Shown piece after piece: positions 34,590-46,260 of a stretch of DNA of 64,000 nucleotides (positions within the stretch are counted from its first letter, which is position 1; each line of letters opens with the position of its first letter). The DNA is from Phoma sp. XZ068 (lineage: Eukaryota > Ascomycota > Dothideomycetes > Pleosporales > Didymellaceae). Made by a program: the position numbers and the translations under genes. The notes under the pieces are model-generated. The model made no database searches. It saw only the letters and a program-made list of their open reading frames with translations, and was not told where the DNA came from. The stretch lies in the NCBI GenBank assembly GCA_004835665.1, contig RBKR01000002.1:806001-870000 (forward strand), read 5' to 3'.

Positions 34590-36198
34590 TCCATCTCCGC
34601 CCGAGCCTCCAATCATGCCTCAAGCATGTGTGGGGCGAAGCGCCATCTTCGCGGACAAGGCCACCAGGGTGAGCGGGCCAAGATTGCGGCAGAGACTTGG
34701 CTCGGCACAGCAGGTCAAAAAGGGCTTGGCTAGGCCAGGGAGAGTGAAAATTTTGGTTGGTCATTCCTTGGCCTTTAGTCTTTCGAGTCCGTAATGAGCA
34801 AATGTCGGGTTTTCCAGGAGTGCATCTGCGTTCCTGCAAGGCATTCGTGGGCCGCGCCTGCGGACGCGAGCTTTACGGGCCAACTGCGGCCTGTCCGCGA
34901 GTTCTGGTTCGCGGAGAAGAGCAAAACAAAGTTACTTGGAGGTCAAGACGTCAAGAGCTGTCCCGTGGGATGGTGGTGCGTGTTCGCATGCATGGGGCAA
35001 TCCCGTGGACATGGTCCATGGACAGGATGGCACGTTCCTTGCTGTGAGCACTCTGGCCAAGCTTCGAGAGACAAGATATGCTGAGGTGGTCCATCATGCA
35101 CGAGAGTCTTGTCGCGAGCGTGATATGCCGGACATTCGGTAAGCGCGGTGTTGCGGATATCGAGCTGGAGTGAATGAAGGAACCTTGGATGAAGTCAAAG
35201 GGACCCTCGCGGGAAGGCCCGCACCCCAGGTGCCGCCACCCCGACTTCGGGCGCGCATGTGATCCACCACTCTCCAGCTCCCAGCCAGAGAAATACACCT
35301 CCAAACACCTGCTTGAATAAATCTTGTTGCAATCGGCGCCACATACACGATGCTAACGCTCATGAGAAGGGTACTAGAATCACTACCTGGGTAGGTTACC
35401 ATGTAATAACAGGTCACGCTTCTGAGTTCCTAGACCTGATCTTGCGGCGTACGTTCTCTTGGAGGATCGATTCACTTCAAGAACAAGATATTCAAACATC
35501 ATACCTAAACTACAGAGCACATACACACGAAGCATCTGACGACAGCAACCCAACACGCCCACGTATCTGGCCTCACTGAACGCCCGAGCAGCCGATAAAA
35601 TTAATACTCAAACCAATGGTCACGATTTGATTATAATTCCATTATCCGTTACACCAGCCTTGCAATAATTGAGGCACGGGGGTGTGATCCCGACACATAA
35701 GGCCTCCTCGTTCATCGTTTTGGTCAACTCTAGCGCCAAACCAGTCACACCGCCCTTAACCCTCGTATTCTACCATTATCCGGATGTAGCGCCTGAGCGT
35801 CTTCCTACTTGACATCGGATCCGAACAAACATTGGATACTTTGAACACTCTTACGATTGCTATGTTCAAAGTCTGCTATAGGCAATTTCAATGCTGTTTT
35901 ACCGACGATGCGTACCATGGAGAGAAAAAGCGTCCAGACAGATGCAAGGGTGAATACAATGAAAAATGGGTTAGAGTCTCGTCAGGCCGCCCTATATAAT
36001 ACAATCATCTCCACTGCACGTAGATGCCTCGCTCCTGCCCTTTGAACACATCAGGACCTCATCTTGGCCATGCCGCCAAGTGCAGCGACCCACCCCAGGC
36101 TTATGCTGTCTCACTCTCAACAACGCAGTTGGGAGTTCATTGCCGCAGTACCGGAAATTTGTGTAGGAGTACTAGCCTGTAGGGTACTGCGGTCTGCC
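34590..36198. other. Intergenic region
   Basis: Many overlapping short frames occur in both directions at 34750-35400 because the stretch is GC-rich and stop-poor. None shows a domain, a spliced structure or consistent coding character. Confidence 0.5.
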
Positions 36199-36204
36199 TA
36201 TAAA
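36199..36204 (+). promoter_or_regulatory. TATA box of the secreted cysteine-rich protein gene
   Basis: TATAAA about 104 bp upstream of the ATG at 36308, in an otherwise suitable promoter position. Confidence 0.5.
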
Positions 36205-36307
36205 GCTCAAGGATATCCTCCAGAGATGACAAGTATCCAGCGAGCACAATCAATCATCCGCCCACTCTTCCAACCCTCCAAATTCTCGACTCCCCGCTCA
36301 AACAACA

Positions 36308-36629
36308 ATGCTGTTCACAAAGGTAAAGCAACAATAGGACCCTCCAGCGCAACCTAACGTATGGCCTACAGTTCACCGCCCTCTTTGCCATCGTGGCCAC
36401 TGCAGCTGCGGCCGCCTTACCTGCGTCGGCCGACAACGTTGAAGCAGCCGCCCTCGAACCACGCTGCAAGCGATGCCCTTACGGTACCAACTACAAGGAA
36501 TGCACTCCGCTTGGACTTCAGATCTGTAGTCTTGGGTGCCACTCCCGAAACTTAAACGAGGCACTTAGCTGCCGCATCAACTGCGGACCCCAGATCCAGG
36601 AGGCATGCAATGGGTGCACCAAGTGCTGA
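36308..36629 (+). CDS. Small secreted cysteine-rich protein (90 aa), effector-like
   Basis: Two exons, 36308-36322 (only five codons) and 36372-36629, are separated by a 49-nt intron with GTAAAG donor, CTAAC branch site and CAG acceptor. The precursor starts MLFTK then FTALFAIVATAAAAALPASA, a clear signal peptide ending near residue 23. The mature part of roughly 65-70 residues holds ten cysteines spaced C-x2-C-x8-C-x7-C-x3-C-x10-C-x3-C-x7-C-x2-C-x2-C and ends in Cys, which suggests five disulfides. No known domain is recognised. Such proteins are typical candidate effectors or antimicrobial peptides of plant-associated fungi; the role here is inference only. Confidence 0.8.
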
Positions 36630-37516
36630 GTCGGGAAATATGGCGGGAAAATCATAGAGACCAATGAAAGTTCCTCTTTTTTCCAGACATACTACTCTAA
36701 CTTGACGGTTGTACCGCTAGTTTTAAGCTTCGCGCGAGGCAAGATCTTTGTGCACAGAAGTCTTGATGTCATGGTGTGTTGATGATTGGCAGTTAAGAGA
36801 CATCGTAGTATGATGCTTGTAACTTCTCAAACTTGAATTACAACAGAGGACTATGTATTGTGTGAACTCAGCTCTTATACCCTGTCGGAGGCTCCTCAGC
36901 GCTTATTATGTATACACTCATACATCTCAAACCGAATGATTTTACCCTCAAGTCTGGCCCAAGATGGTGTCATCTAACGAACATGACAAGTTGTGATTGG
37001 TGTTTGGTGGGCTGTGGAACAGTACCTTAGTATCATTGAATTGCTCATACAACGATACATTTAGGTCACTGCTACGAATGACAGCTATCCAGGCTACCTT
37101 CAAGTGTAGATTACGAAGAGACTGTCCCTTCTATAACGATTCTTGAAGGCGATATCATGTGCTGAAGGATCTAACTACCAAAAACCGATGGTCACGTGAA
37201 GCTCTCTTTAGATGATGTCCACATTGCCTACAGGAGGAGATCGAACTAAGCCTTGACTAACGCGTTTTGGTCATGCTAGGCTTTACTATACGGCCGCGCT
37301 TGGCTGCAGGATGGGAAGGCTAAAGAAAGAAATAGCGGCATGTATGTTCCCGGGTCTACATGGCGAATCTTGTAGTATTCAGTGTAGCATACAGTCTTGG
37401 ACTAGTCGGTAGTCACTCATCACTGAAGGCACAAGAAACTAGATAAAGGTATGCGAAAGTGTAAAATAATCTATTGGGTATCTTGCACAGAAACAAATCT
37501 CCTAGTGGACAAGAGT
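36630..37516. other. Intergenic region between convergent genes
   Basis: Contains the 3' flanks of the secreted protein gene and of the UNC-93-like gene. I see no coding region or repeat. Confidence 0.5.
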
Positions 37517-38878
37517 CTAGGCATTGCCAGACAGTTTGTTGTCCACATCCTCCTCGGTAACGACAGTCTCGTGGCTGCCCTCAAGCTCAGACAATACAAT
37601 CCATGTGGGCAGGATGCAAAGCACCGTGAAACCGAAGTTGATACCAATGGACACAAAGTGGTTCGCATTGCCCTCGGACTGCATGGCCCACGCAACCGTC
37701 TGGCCCAGCGCTTCTACACCACGCAGAATACCGGTGTGGTGGGACAAGTTGCTGAGATCCGTTGCGTATTGACCGACGAGCCAGTACAGGAACTGCTGGA
37801 AGGCCTGACCGCCAAACTGCCAGAAGAAGACGAGCGCGTACGACTTTCCAAAGCCGCCCTGGAACCAATCAAAGACAGGCGCGGTGGTGGCATCGTAGAA
37901 CTGCTTCTGCAGGATGGTGGCCCAGATCCATGTGCCGATCAGGATGGTCACGATGGAGATGAATGCAATCTTGGCGCGGGTCTTGATGTGGATCTTCTGG
38001 TTGTCAAGAAGGAAAGCGATGATGAAGGAGCTGAAGATGCCGGCAAAGTTGGTGAAGAAGGAGCTAAACGCACGCGAACGAACGGTGAAGTACGTTGTGA
38101 GCCAGGTGCTCATGAAGCCGTTGTAGAAGTAGCTAATGAAGAAGGCGGGGAGGAGGAGTAGGATTCTGCGGCTGATGAAAAGCCTGCCGACTGCCTTGAA
38201 TTCCTGGGACCAGCTGGCGGCGCGTTCAGTGACAATTTTGGTGCCGTCCTTGCGCCAGACTTTGTGTGCCGGGGAGAGGCACAGCGCAATGGGAAGACCA
38301 AGACACATGATGACGATGAAGACGATGTAGGTGGAAGACGATACGGATCCGACAGTTTTGCGGTTCGCGTTCAGGCCCAAGTTGATGGCACCGCCGACAA
38401 TGGGACCAGCGGCTTTGGCAGACTGCCAGATGGCAAGATAGAATGCGCGGTCACCTGGGGATGGGTAGCCGATGATGATGGCTGCTTCTGCGGCCCAGAA
38501 GAAACCTGCGCTGATACCGCAGAGGGCGCTGCCGAAGAGCATGAACCACGTGTTGGCGCTGACATTGTTGGTGTACAGGCCAGCGCCGTACAGAGGATAA
38601 CCGATTGCACCAAGAGCCAGTCCGTAGTTCAATCCAATGCGGTTGTTGATGGCGCCTGCAAGCACACAGACAATGGCAAAGAGTCCGTAGACAAGAGCGT
38701 TGGCGGCAGAAACTGCATAAGGCTCAGCAGCACCACCTGCTCCTAGTCCACCGAGGGCATCCCACATGCCCGGGGCTGTGAAGGAGACACCGCATGCGAC
38801 GAGGATCTGGAAAGGAACTGAGCGAAAGAACGACTTGTTCTTGCGGATGGAGGCCGCATCTGACGTAATGGACGACAT
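37517..38878 (-). CDS. UNC-93-like / DUF895 multi-pass membrane protein
   Basis: An intronless 453-aa frame with ATG at 38878. It shows about 11-12 hydrophobic membrane segments in a major-facilitator arrangement, with hydrophilic ends. Segments such as GMWDALGGLGAGG, LFGSALCGISAGFFWAAEAA and YNGFMSTWLTTYF are typical of fungal UNC-93-like proteins. The family includes regulators of potassium channels in animals; in fungi the transported substrate is not known. The long plus-strand frame at 37451-38161 is an antisense shadow of this gene. Confidence 0.85.
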   Translation of the reverse strand: MSSITSDAASIRKNKSFFRSVPFQILVACGVSFTAPGMWDALGGLGAGGAAEPYAVSAANALVYGLFAIVCVLAGAINNRIGLNYGLALGAIGYPLYGAGLYTNNVSANTWFMLFGSALCGISAGFFWAAEAAIIIGYPSPGDRAFYLAIWQSAKAAGPIVGGAINLGLNANRKTVGSVSSSTYIVFIVIMCLGLPIALCLSPAHKVWRKDGTKIVTERAASWSQEFKAVGRLFISRRILLLLPAFFISYFYNGFMSTWLTTYFTVRSRAFSSFFTNFAGIFSSFIIAFLLDNQKIHIKTRAKIAFISIVTILIGTWIWATILQKQFYDATTAPVFDWFQGGFGKSYALVFFWQFGGQAFQQFLYWLVGQYATDLSNLSHHTGILRGVEALGQTVAWAMQSEGNANHFVSIGINFGFTVLCILPTWIVLSELEGSHETVVTEEDVDNKLSGNA

Positions 38879-39889
38879 GGTGAGTGATCCTCGGAGGCTT
38901 ATCCGGACTGAACAGAAGAGATGAAGAGAGTTGAGAGGTGATGACTTTGACGGTAGGATCTACATTGTATTTAACTACTTGGCGCAGCATTACCCATGAA
39001 AATATTTTCGATCGTGGTTGAGGCAAAGGCATCGCGAATGTGATGCTGGCGAGCACGACATCGGGAGCTAATGACTCGTTCGCGTCGAGACCCTGGTTCC
39101 CAGGCTCTTGGAACGAAGTTTTGCGTCGAAATTTGCCATGCTACGCTCGCTCTGGCGGCGCGACAATAGCATGTTACAGCTCAAACCGGGCCATGCCGAG
39201 TCTAAGCGTGGAGGACTAGAGAGAATCGAGGCATATCTGGAGTGTTGATGTGAGGTGCGTGAACTGGGCACAGGTACACCGAGTTGAGGCTCCGCAGCCG
39301 AAAAGTGGAAGCCCCACAAGCGCACCGCCTGGACTTGTGCACGTTACTCAAGGGCCCGCAGACCCAACTGATCCGTGGCCGTAGCACTGGAGCCTCCAAG
39401 TGTCGTGCAAAGGAGGCCGACATGGCCGGGTGTGGGCCTTGGGAGTGCTCTGGGACATGGTTCCTGGGCGTGTGCATGCGCAGACATGGAGGGGGCGAGA
39501 TGGCGTGCGATTGTCTATGAATTAGCATTGGACATTGGCATTGAATACATGGTGCAGCATGGCCTGTCAGCCGCCCGCGCAGGCAATCTCAACGGCAAGG
39601 CGAAGGTTCAGGGACAAGAGGGTCTTGACGCGTCGACAATGGGGCCTGGTGCGTTTTGTACCGGTGCAAGGCGAGGATGACGAAGAGGCAGTAGTCAGCG
39701 CTCGTTATCGGAGAGGTGCCCTATCGGCGAATGGCAGCACGCAGCGGCCCTCGTTCTGGTGAAGCTGAGGAGCGCTGGCTGGCTTCGGCATGGCGCCGTC
39801 TGGGGCTTGCGGTACGCTCGACGGCCCCGCGCGCGCTTGCTTGGACGTCACTTGTTGCAGTGACACTGCCGCCGTGGTACAGACACACG
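38879..39889. other. Divergent intergenic region between UNC-93-like gene and urease
   Basis: GC-rich, with many overlapping short frames on both strands but no domain or convincing structure. It must hold both promoters. Confidence 0.5.
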
Positions 39890-42643
39890 ATGCAGCTGTG
39901 TCCCAAGGAGGTGCGTGACAGTTGCTGGGCGCGCGGCCGTGAGGGCTGCAGGGTGCCCCTCGCCGACGCTCGCTGACCCCACCACAGCTCGACAAGCTCG
40001 TCATCTCCCAGCTCGGCCTGCTCGCCCAGCGCCGCCTGGCCCGCGGCGTGAAGCTCAACCAGAGCGAGGCCACGGTAAGGACCGCCAGGCGCTGCACATT
40101 TGCACATCGCGCTCCATGCTGACCAGCACCAGGCCCTCATCGCGAACAACCTCCAAGAAGTACCTCCCCGCCTGCCCGCCCGTGACCGCTGCTGAAGGCG
40201 CATAGCTGATCCGCGATGGCCACCACTCGGTCGCCGACCTCATGGCCATGGGCAAGACCATGCTGGGCCGCCGCCACGTCCAGCCCGCCGTCGTCGCCGG
40301 GCTCGCGGAGCTGATGGTCGAGGGCACCTTCCCGACCGGCACCTACCTCGTCACCGTCCACCACCCCATCTCCAGCGACGACGGCGACCTCGAGAGGGCC
40401 CTGTACGGCTCCTTCCTGCCCGTGCCCCCCAACGACATGTTCCCGCTGCCCGATGCGAGCGTGTACGAGCACGAGAAGCAGCCCGGCGCCATCGTCGCCG
40501 TCAAGGGCACGGCCGGCGTCATCACGCTCAACGAGGGGCGCAAGCGGATCAGACTGCGCGTCAAGAGCACCGGCGACAGGCCGATCCAGGTCGGCTCGCA
40601 CTACCACTTCATCGAGACCAACCCCCAGCTGTCCTTCGATCGCGTTCGCGCCCACGGCTACCGCCTCGACATTCCTGCCGGCACGTCGGTGCGCTTCGAG
40701 CCGGGCGACACAAAGACGGTCACCCTCGTGCAGATTGCTGGCAACCAGATCATCAAGGGCGGGAACCGCCTTGCCTCGGGCCACATCCACCATGTCAGCG
40801 TTGCAGAAGGCATTGTCGAGAGGCTGACCGCCGGCGGTTTCCTTCACGTACCCGAACCAGCCGGTGACGCTGCGCACATCGACATGTGCACCATGGAGCG
40901 CCAGGCCTATATAAGCATGTTTGGTCCCACAACTGGAGACTTGGTCAGGCTGGCCGCTACTGATCTTTGGGTCAAGGTGGAAAAAGATCTTACCCGCTAC
41001 GGTGATGAGTGCGCCTTCGGTGGAGGCAAGACGCTGCGAGAAGGCATGGGCCAGGCAGGGGGACGGTCTGACGACCAAGTCCTGGACACAGTCGTGACAA
41101 ACGCTCTAATCATTGATTGGTCGGGCATCTACAAAGCAGACATTGGCATCAAAAACGGCATCATTGTGGGCATTGGCAAGGCTGGTAACCCAGATGTTAT
41201 GGACGGCGTCGATCCGAACATGGTAGTTGGGTCATGCACAGATGTCATCGCCGCCGAGCACGACATAGTCACGGCAGGAGGCTTCGATACCCACGTTCAC
41301 TTCATCTGCCCACAACAAGCGGAAGAGGCCATCGCATCTGGCGTCACAACAATGCTTGCTGGTGGCACAGGACCGAGTACTGGCTCCAAGGCAACCACCT
41401 GTACGCCAGGCAACACGCACATTCGCCAAATGCTGCAGGCCATTGACCACCTTCCTGTGAACTACGGTATCACCGGCAAGGGCAACGACGCAGAGCTCAA
41501 ACCCTTGCAAGAGCAGGCTGAGGCCGGTGTCTGTGGTCTGAAGCTGCACGAGGACTGGGGATCCACACCAGCTGCCATCGACGCATGCTTGACCGTATGT
41601 GATGAATATGATATCCAGACCCTGATCCACACCGACACCCTCAACGAGTCTGGCTTCGTCGAGCAGACTGTCGGTGCATTCAAGAACAGGGTCATTCACA
41701 CGTACCACACCGAAGGCGCAGGCGGAGGCCACGCCCCAGATATCATCAGCGTTGTCGAGCACGACAACGTTCTCCCTTCCTCCACAAACCCTACCCGACC
41801 GTACACCCGCAACACACTGGACGAGCACCTGGATATGCTCATGGTATGCCACCACCTGTCCAAGAACATCCCCGAGGACGTAGCCTTTGCTGAATCGCGC
41901 ATCCGCGCCGAGACCATCGCCGCAGAAGACGTGTTGCATGATCTCGGTGCCATCTCCATGATGTCGTCCGATTCGCAGGCCATGGGTCGATGTGGTGAAG
42001 TCATCCTCCGCACCTGGAACACGGCGCACAAGAACAAGGTGCAACGAGGGTACCTCAAGGAAGACGAAGGTACGGGTGCAGACAACTTCAGAGTGAAGAG
42101 GTATATTAGCAAGTACACCGTCAACCCAGCCATTGCTCAAGGCATGGGGCACATCATTGGTAGTGTCGAGGTTGGCAAGCTGGCAGACTTGGTTCTGTGG
42201 CATCCAAGTAATTTTGGTGTCAAGCCTGCGCTGGTTGTGAAGAGCGGGTTCTGCTCGTATGCTCAGATGGTATGTCCTGCGCTGTTTTGAATTGATCGTC
42301 ATACTAACACAGCTTTCCACAGGGTGACCCCAACGCATCCATTCCCACGGTAGAACCCATCATCATGCGACCCATGTTCGCACCCCTGGTCCCCTCCTCG
42401 TCCATCACGTTTGTCTCCAAAGCGTCCATCGACTCTGGCGTCATCACATCGTACGGTCTGAAGAAGCGCGTCGAGGCCGTCAAGAACTGCAGGAACATTG
42501 GCAAGCGAGATATGAAATTCAACGACGTGAGGCCGAAGATGTCAGTCGACCCGGAGACGTACAGGGTCGAGGCTGACGGGATGCATTGCACGGCCGAGCC
42601 GAGCGAGGAGCTGCCTTTGACGCAGGGGTATTTTGTGTACTAG
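39890..42643 (+). CDS. URE1: Urease (single-chain, nickel enzyme)
   Basis: Five exons, 39890-39910, 39988-40074, 40133-40159, 40206-42269 and 42323-42643, give 839 aa, the usual size for a fungal urease. The last intron contains TACTAAC. The gamma, beta and alpha parts of bacterial urease follow each other in one chain. Active-site features are intact: nickel ligands His408 and His410 (HVHF), carbamylated Lys491 in GLKLHEDWG, the HTDTLNESGF segment and the flap MVCHHLSKN. Each is one residue away from the jack bean numbering. The enzyme hydrolyses urea to ammonia and carbamate in the cytosol and needs separate Ni-insertion proteins, which are not in this window. The three short 5' exons were placed by splice signals and by family similarity at the N-terminus. 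Confidence 0.95.
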
Positions 42644-43332
42644 GCCGTCGAGCTAGCTCGGTTCATGCATGTTGTGATTATGACGAATGCAAGGCTGCAA
42701 CTAAATAAAAGTAAACTATTATCCATTTGTTGTGAATGAGCCATCTCCAGCACCACAACGACTACAGAAGGCTTTGCTTATTTGGTGTTGGCAATGATGT
42801 TTAACATGGATTGTGGGGGTCGTGCTGCTTCTCAACGACAATTCAAGTCGCCGACGCTTCGTCGTTTCCTTCCCATTACTCTCTGAGGGACCACACCTCC
42901 ATCGAGATCACTAATCCCTCCGTTCTTCAGCTGAGTTCCATGCTCAGATAGTTTTCTGGTGAATTCAAACTCTCTCAACTCATGAACGCTGGGATGAAAG
43001 CTCTCCCAAACTCGTCCACCTTTGCGTCGAAGTGCGCTCCGTATCTCCTCGTCTTGTACTGCTCTCAACACTTCCTTTAGCTTCCCTGGATCCAGACATC
43101 CCACATGAGGTATCGAGACCCAACGGTATCAACGTCGTGAAGCGGCGGTGTGGAGCGCAGGCATACTCGACGATATATGCGTTGGCATCATGAGGCCGGG
43201 CGGCATGGAGTCGACGACAAGCAGTTCGGCAAGCTAATGACATCCATGCACACCGGCATCATATCAGTGCTGCATCTTCTCGCTGAGATGAACAAGAGCT
43301 CAATATCTCATAATCAAATCATCCATCAACCC
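42644..43332. other. Intergenic region with a doubtful coding remnant
   Basis: On the minus strand two frames (42832-43104 and 42980-43243) have protein-like stretches: a charged helical one around 42860-43090, and one around 43110-43200 that reads like a conserved core (DANAYIVEYA). They lie in different frames and no intron was found that joins them, so this may be a decayed or misread gene. Nothing firmer can be said. Confidence 0.35.
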
Positions 43333-44127
43333 CTACGGCCCCTGCTTCTTCTGGCTCTCCTCCCACATGCCGCGCACACTCGGCATGCCAAGGTCGACAT
43401 ACTTGCCCATGCTCCTCAACACCTTGTTGGGCGTGCGATGCGCATTCGGCGGTCTCTTGGTCACATCGGACAGGCCGGCGTGCGGGACCACCTTGCTCAG
43501 GTCTAGCTGGGCCATGCTCTTCATGGGGGTGAACTGCTTCCACAGGGGCTGGCGCTCGACAAAGTCCTGGTGCACGGCGCGGGAGCGGTCGACGGTGACT
43601 TGGAACCATTTCGTGGTGGTGGTTTTGGGCGGAGGCGCGGAGAAGGGCATGGGTGTGGGGGCCGGGGGCGGCGAGGGCGAAGCGGCGGCCGGCGTGCGGT
43701 GCAGGAGTGTGCTCGGGCGGGTCATGTCGGATATGTCGTTGGTAGAGGCTGCGTGGGGGAGGGTGCAAGGGTCGTCTTCTGCATCTTCGACGGCGGAGGG
43801 CGCGTCGCTGCTGGTCTCCTCGCGCTCGAGAGCGAAGCGGAGTGGGGAGGCATTGAGGGCCTGTTGCGCGGCCTCGGGAGTGCGGTAGATGGCGAGGGCA
43901 ACGTTGTCTGCGGGGCTGTGGTATTCGTACTGGTTGCGAGGTCAGCGCAGTGTCGTGGTGGCGGGCATGGAGAGACCAACGCGGAGGTGCTTGTAGGTGT
44001 TGATCTCGCCGAAGCGCTGCAGCACGCGGAAGATCTCGCGGCTCTCTGACAAGTTGGCTGGCCGTGGCACGATGCGCAAATGGACGGAGCGCGAGGGGAG
44101 GTGCGCTGCCGCTCTACGGACGGACAT
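43333..44127 (-). CDS. Uncharacterised protein with an RRM-like N-terminus (247 aa)
   Basis: Two exons, complement of 43981-44127 and 43333-43929. The 51-nt intron has GTTGGT donor and CCAG acceptor, phase 0. The N-terminal about 85 residues look like an RNA-recognition fold: RIVPRPANL, EIFRVLQRFGEINTYKHLR, then a segment with ALAIYRTPEAAQQAL. A proline-rich, low-complexity middle follows. The C-terminus is well ordered (KVLRSMGKYVDLGMPSVRG) and probably the most conserved part. RNA binding is inferred. Upstream in-frame ATG codons exist up to 44223; I prefer 44127 because the added segment has no coding character. Confidence 0.65.
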
Positions 44128-44552
44128 GGCGGCGGTGAGAGATGTCGATGTCCTAGGCGCGAGATGTCGAATCCAAGTCACGACAAAACTCCGAGAGTGG
44201 GTCACCGCCCTTGGCGACCGCACCGGATCGCCGTGCAGCTGGGATCACGGTGTCACGTGGAACCAAGTCATCGGGTCAATTGAAACGTTTGTGCAGATAA
44301 CAGATGGTGGTGTGCCGAAGCTTCGTCTGATGCATATACAATATGTAATGGCAGCTCGTGGCCCCATACAACTACAACGCCAGGCTCAACCCGTAGGGAG
44401 CATATCAACAATTGGGAATCCATACGTGCCTCCTGAGCACCCAAAACGCCCTAGACCTGTACCATCTCGAATAGGTCGAGTGGTGATCAACCACAGACTA
44501 GACCTCCAACGCCGTCGCAATGCTTCAAAATCAAAAAAGTAAAAGACACGAC

Positions 44553-45242
44553 CTATTTGGTCTTTCTCCTCTCTCTCGTCTCCTTCAGGATGCCTGACCG
44601 CTTTCGCATGCGGACCGTCTTGCTGACTCGGACGCTGTCGTAGTGGCGGTCGCCAGCGCGGTACAGTGGCCGTGAGAACAGCGGCTCCGTCACGCGCAAG
44701 GAGCAGTCGTAGTCCATGTCGATGCCTTCGTCGTCGCCCGACTCGGTGGCGGCGGAGGTAGAGGCTGATCGGGAGGCTGTGTTGCTGACGTTGCACTGCT
44801 CCTCCTGCTCGACCATGCGGACCAGCTTGGAGATGTCGCGGGCCTGGGCCGAGCAGCACTGCAGGCGCGAGGCTTCCTGGCGCTGCATGCGCATGATGGA
44901 GGCTGAAGCACGGCAGTAGGTGGGTCGAGGGGCCTGCGGGTCGAGGTGCAGCTGTTCGGTGGGGAATGTGTCGGTCTCGGCGGGAGGTGTGCATGGCCCG
45001 ACGGGGTGGCCGACCGGGGTGCCTTGCGAGCGCGAGGTGCTGATGAAGAGGTTCTGCCCGCCCATGAGCTGGGCGAGGTCGCCCACTGTGCACGGCGGCG
45101 GGGTCAGCGGCCGGCTGTACGGGTGTGCTGGCTGGACGGGCTTCGAGGTGGGCGAGCAGTTCATGAGGGCTCGCTCGGCTTCGTGGTCGGCCAGCGACGG
45201 CGAGGGCGCGGAGAAGGAGAAGTCGCGGAAGAGAGTGGCCAT
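44553..45242 (-). CDS. Uncharacterised protein, 229 aa
   Basis: Single open frame from ATG at 45242. It begins MATLFRDFSFSAPSPS and contains a Pro/Ser-rich first half, a helical middle (SASIMRMQRQEASRLQ), an acidic stretch (ESGDDEGIDMDYD) and a basic C-terminus (RKRSGILKETRERRKTK). No catalytic domain, signal peptide or membrane segment is visible. The length, start context and ordered composition support a real gene. A longer overlapping minus frame (44386-45783) is rich in His/Arg/Ala/Pro and is rejected as a shadow. Confidence 0.6.
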   Translation of the reverse strand: MATLFRDFSFSAPSPSLADHEAERALMNCSPTSKPVQPAHPYSRPLTPPPCTVGDLAQLMGGQNLFISTSRSQGTPVGHPVGPCTPPAETDTFPTEQLHLDPQAPRPTYCRASASIMRMQRQEASRLQCCSAQARDISKLVRMVEQEEQCNVSNTASRSASTSAATESGDDEGIDMDYDCSLRVTEPLFSRPLYRAGDRHYDSVRVSKTVRMRKRSGILKETRERRKTK

Positions 45243-45720
45243 GGTGGTGGTGCTGGTACTGGCGTCGTCGAGGGCGGTGGAGGTGGATCGTCGAGGCAGG
45301 CGGCGAGATCAGCAACGCTGCCCTGCAGAGAAGAGCGGGCGGCCCAGGTAATAAGGCGGGCTCAGAGCGCAGATGCAGCCAAGGAACGGGCGCGCATCCG
45401 CATATCTGGTTGCTCAACGGCCGATGACGCCCCGTGCAGTGGCAACACGCCGCCCATTGGCTGCGCCCGCAGCTGGACCCACTGCCAAAAGCGGGCCCCG
45501 CGTCGTCGTGCTGCACGGCTGCTCGCACCCGCGCTGCTGGCGCGATCAACACTTCAAGCAGCGGGCAGTGCTGCATGTGCGTGTGCGTGTGCGTGCCCCA
45601 GACCCAGCAGCCTGCAAGGCAGAGCCTGCCCCTATTGAGCCTCAGCACCCTGCACGGGCAGTTCGTTGCGATGCACCCTGCTGGCCACGCCCAGCGCCTG
45701 CAAATTCGCCTGCAGGCTGC

Positions 45721-45766
45721 CCGCAGTCGCCAGCAGTCGCCAGCAGTCGCCAGCAGTCGCCAGCAG
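45721..45766. repeat. 10-bp tandem repeat, 4.6 copies
   Basis: CAGCAGTCGC-type units repeat without interruption from 45724 to 45766. Confidence 0.85.
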
Positions 45767-46165
45767 CCCGCCCTCGCCAGCACCTCGCTAGACGCTCCAG
45801 ACGCTAACTACACTGCTTGCGACTACTCGTAGCTTGGGACTGCAGATCTGGAGAGGCCACGGCACCACTGTCTGCAGCTCGTATCGTAGCACCATCCAGA
45901 GGAACCTTCCGCCTGGTTGCGGCCTTGCAGTCCAATGCCAACTGCGCCAGCCCTGTGTTCGCCCCACCGCTCACCCAAACTTCAGCACCCAGGCCTCTTT
46001 ATTTCCACCCCTCACGCCTCCACCCCATCCAGCCCTGTCTTCGCGCAGCCAATGGCCCACCCGCGACACGCCCCACACTGCCGCCGCGTTCTCGCCATCC
46101 TTCCGTCTTCCGGATTGTCACCCTGCTTGCCCGCGCACGATTCATTCAACCCTCACATGCTCTAA

Positions 46166-46260
46166 CTTTTGACACCACTAACACTCGTAGCTTTTGACAC
46201 CACTAACACTCGTAGCTTTTGACACCACCAACACTCGTAGCTTTTGACACCGCTAACACT
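46166..46260. repeat. 25-bp tandem repeat, nearly four copies
   Basis: Units begin CTTTTGACACCACTAACACT at 46166, 46191, 46216 and 46241. The third and fourth differ by single bases and the last is incomplete. Confidence 0.9.

Noticed and set aside
37451..38161. 236-codon plus-strand frame
   Set aside because: Antisense shadow of the UNC-93-like gene.
40137..42338. Long minus-strand frames over urease (313 and 368 codons)
   Set aside because: Antisense shadows caused by GC-rich third positions in the urease gene.
44386..45783. 465-codon minus-strand frame
   Set aside because: Overlaps the 229-aa gene in another frame. Its product is dominated by His, Arg, Ala and Pro as expected from reading GC-rich coding and CT-rich DNA out of frame.
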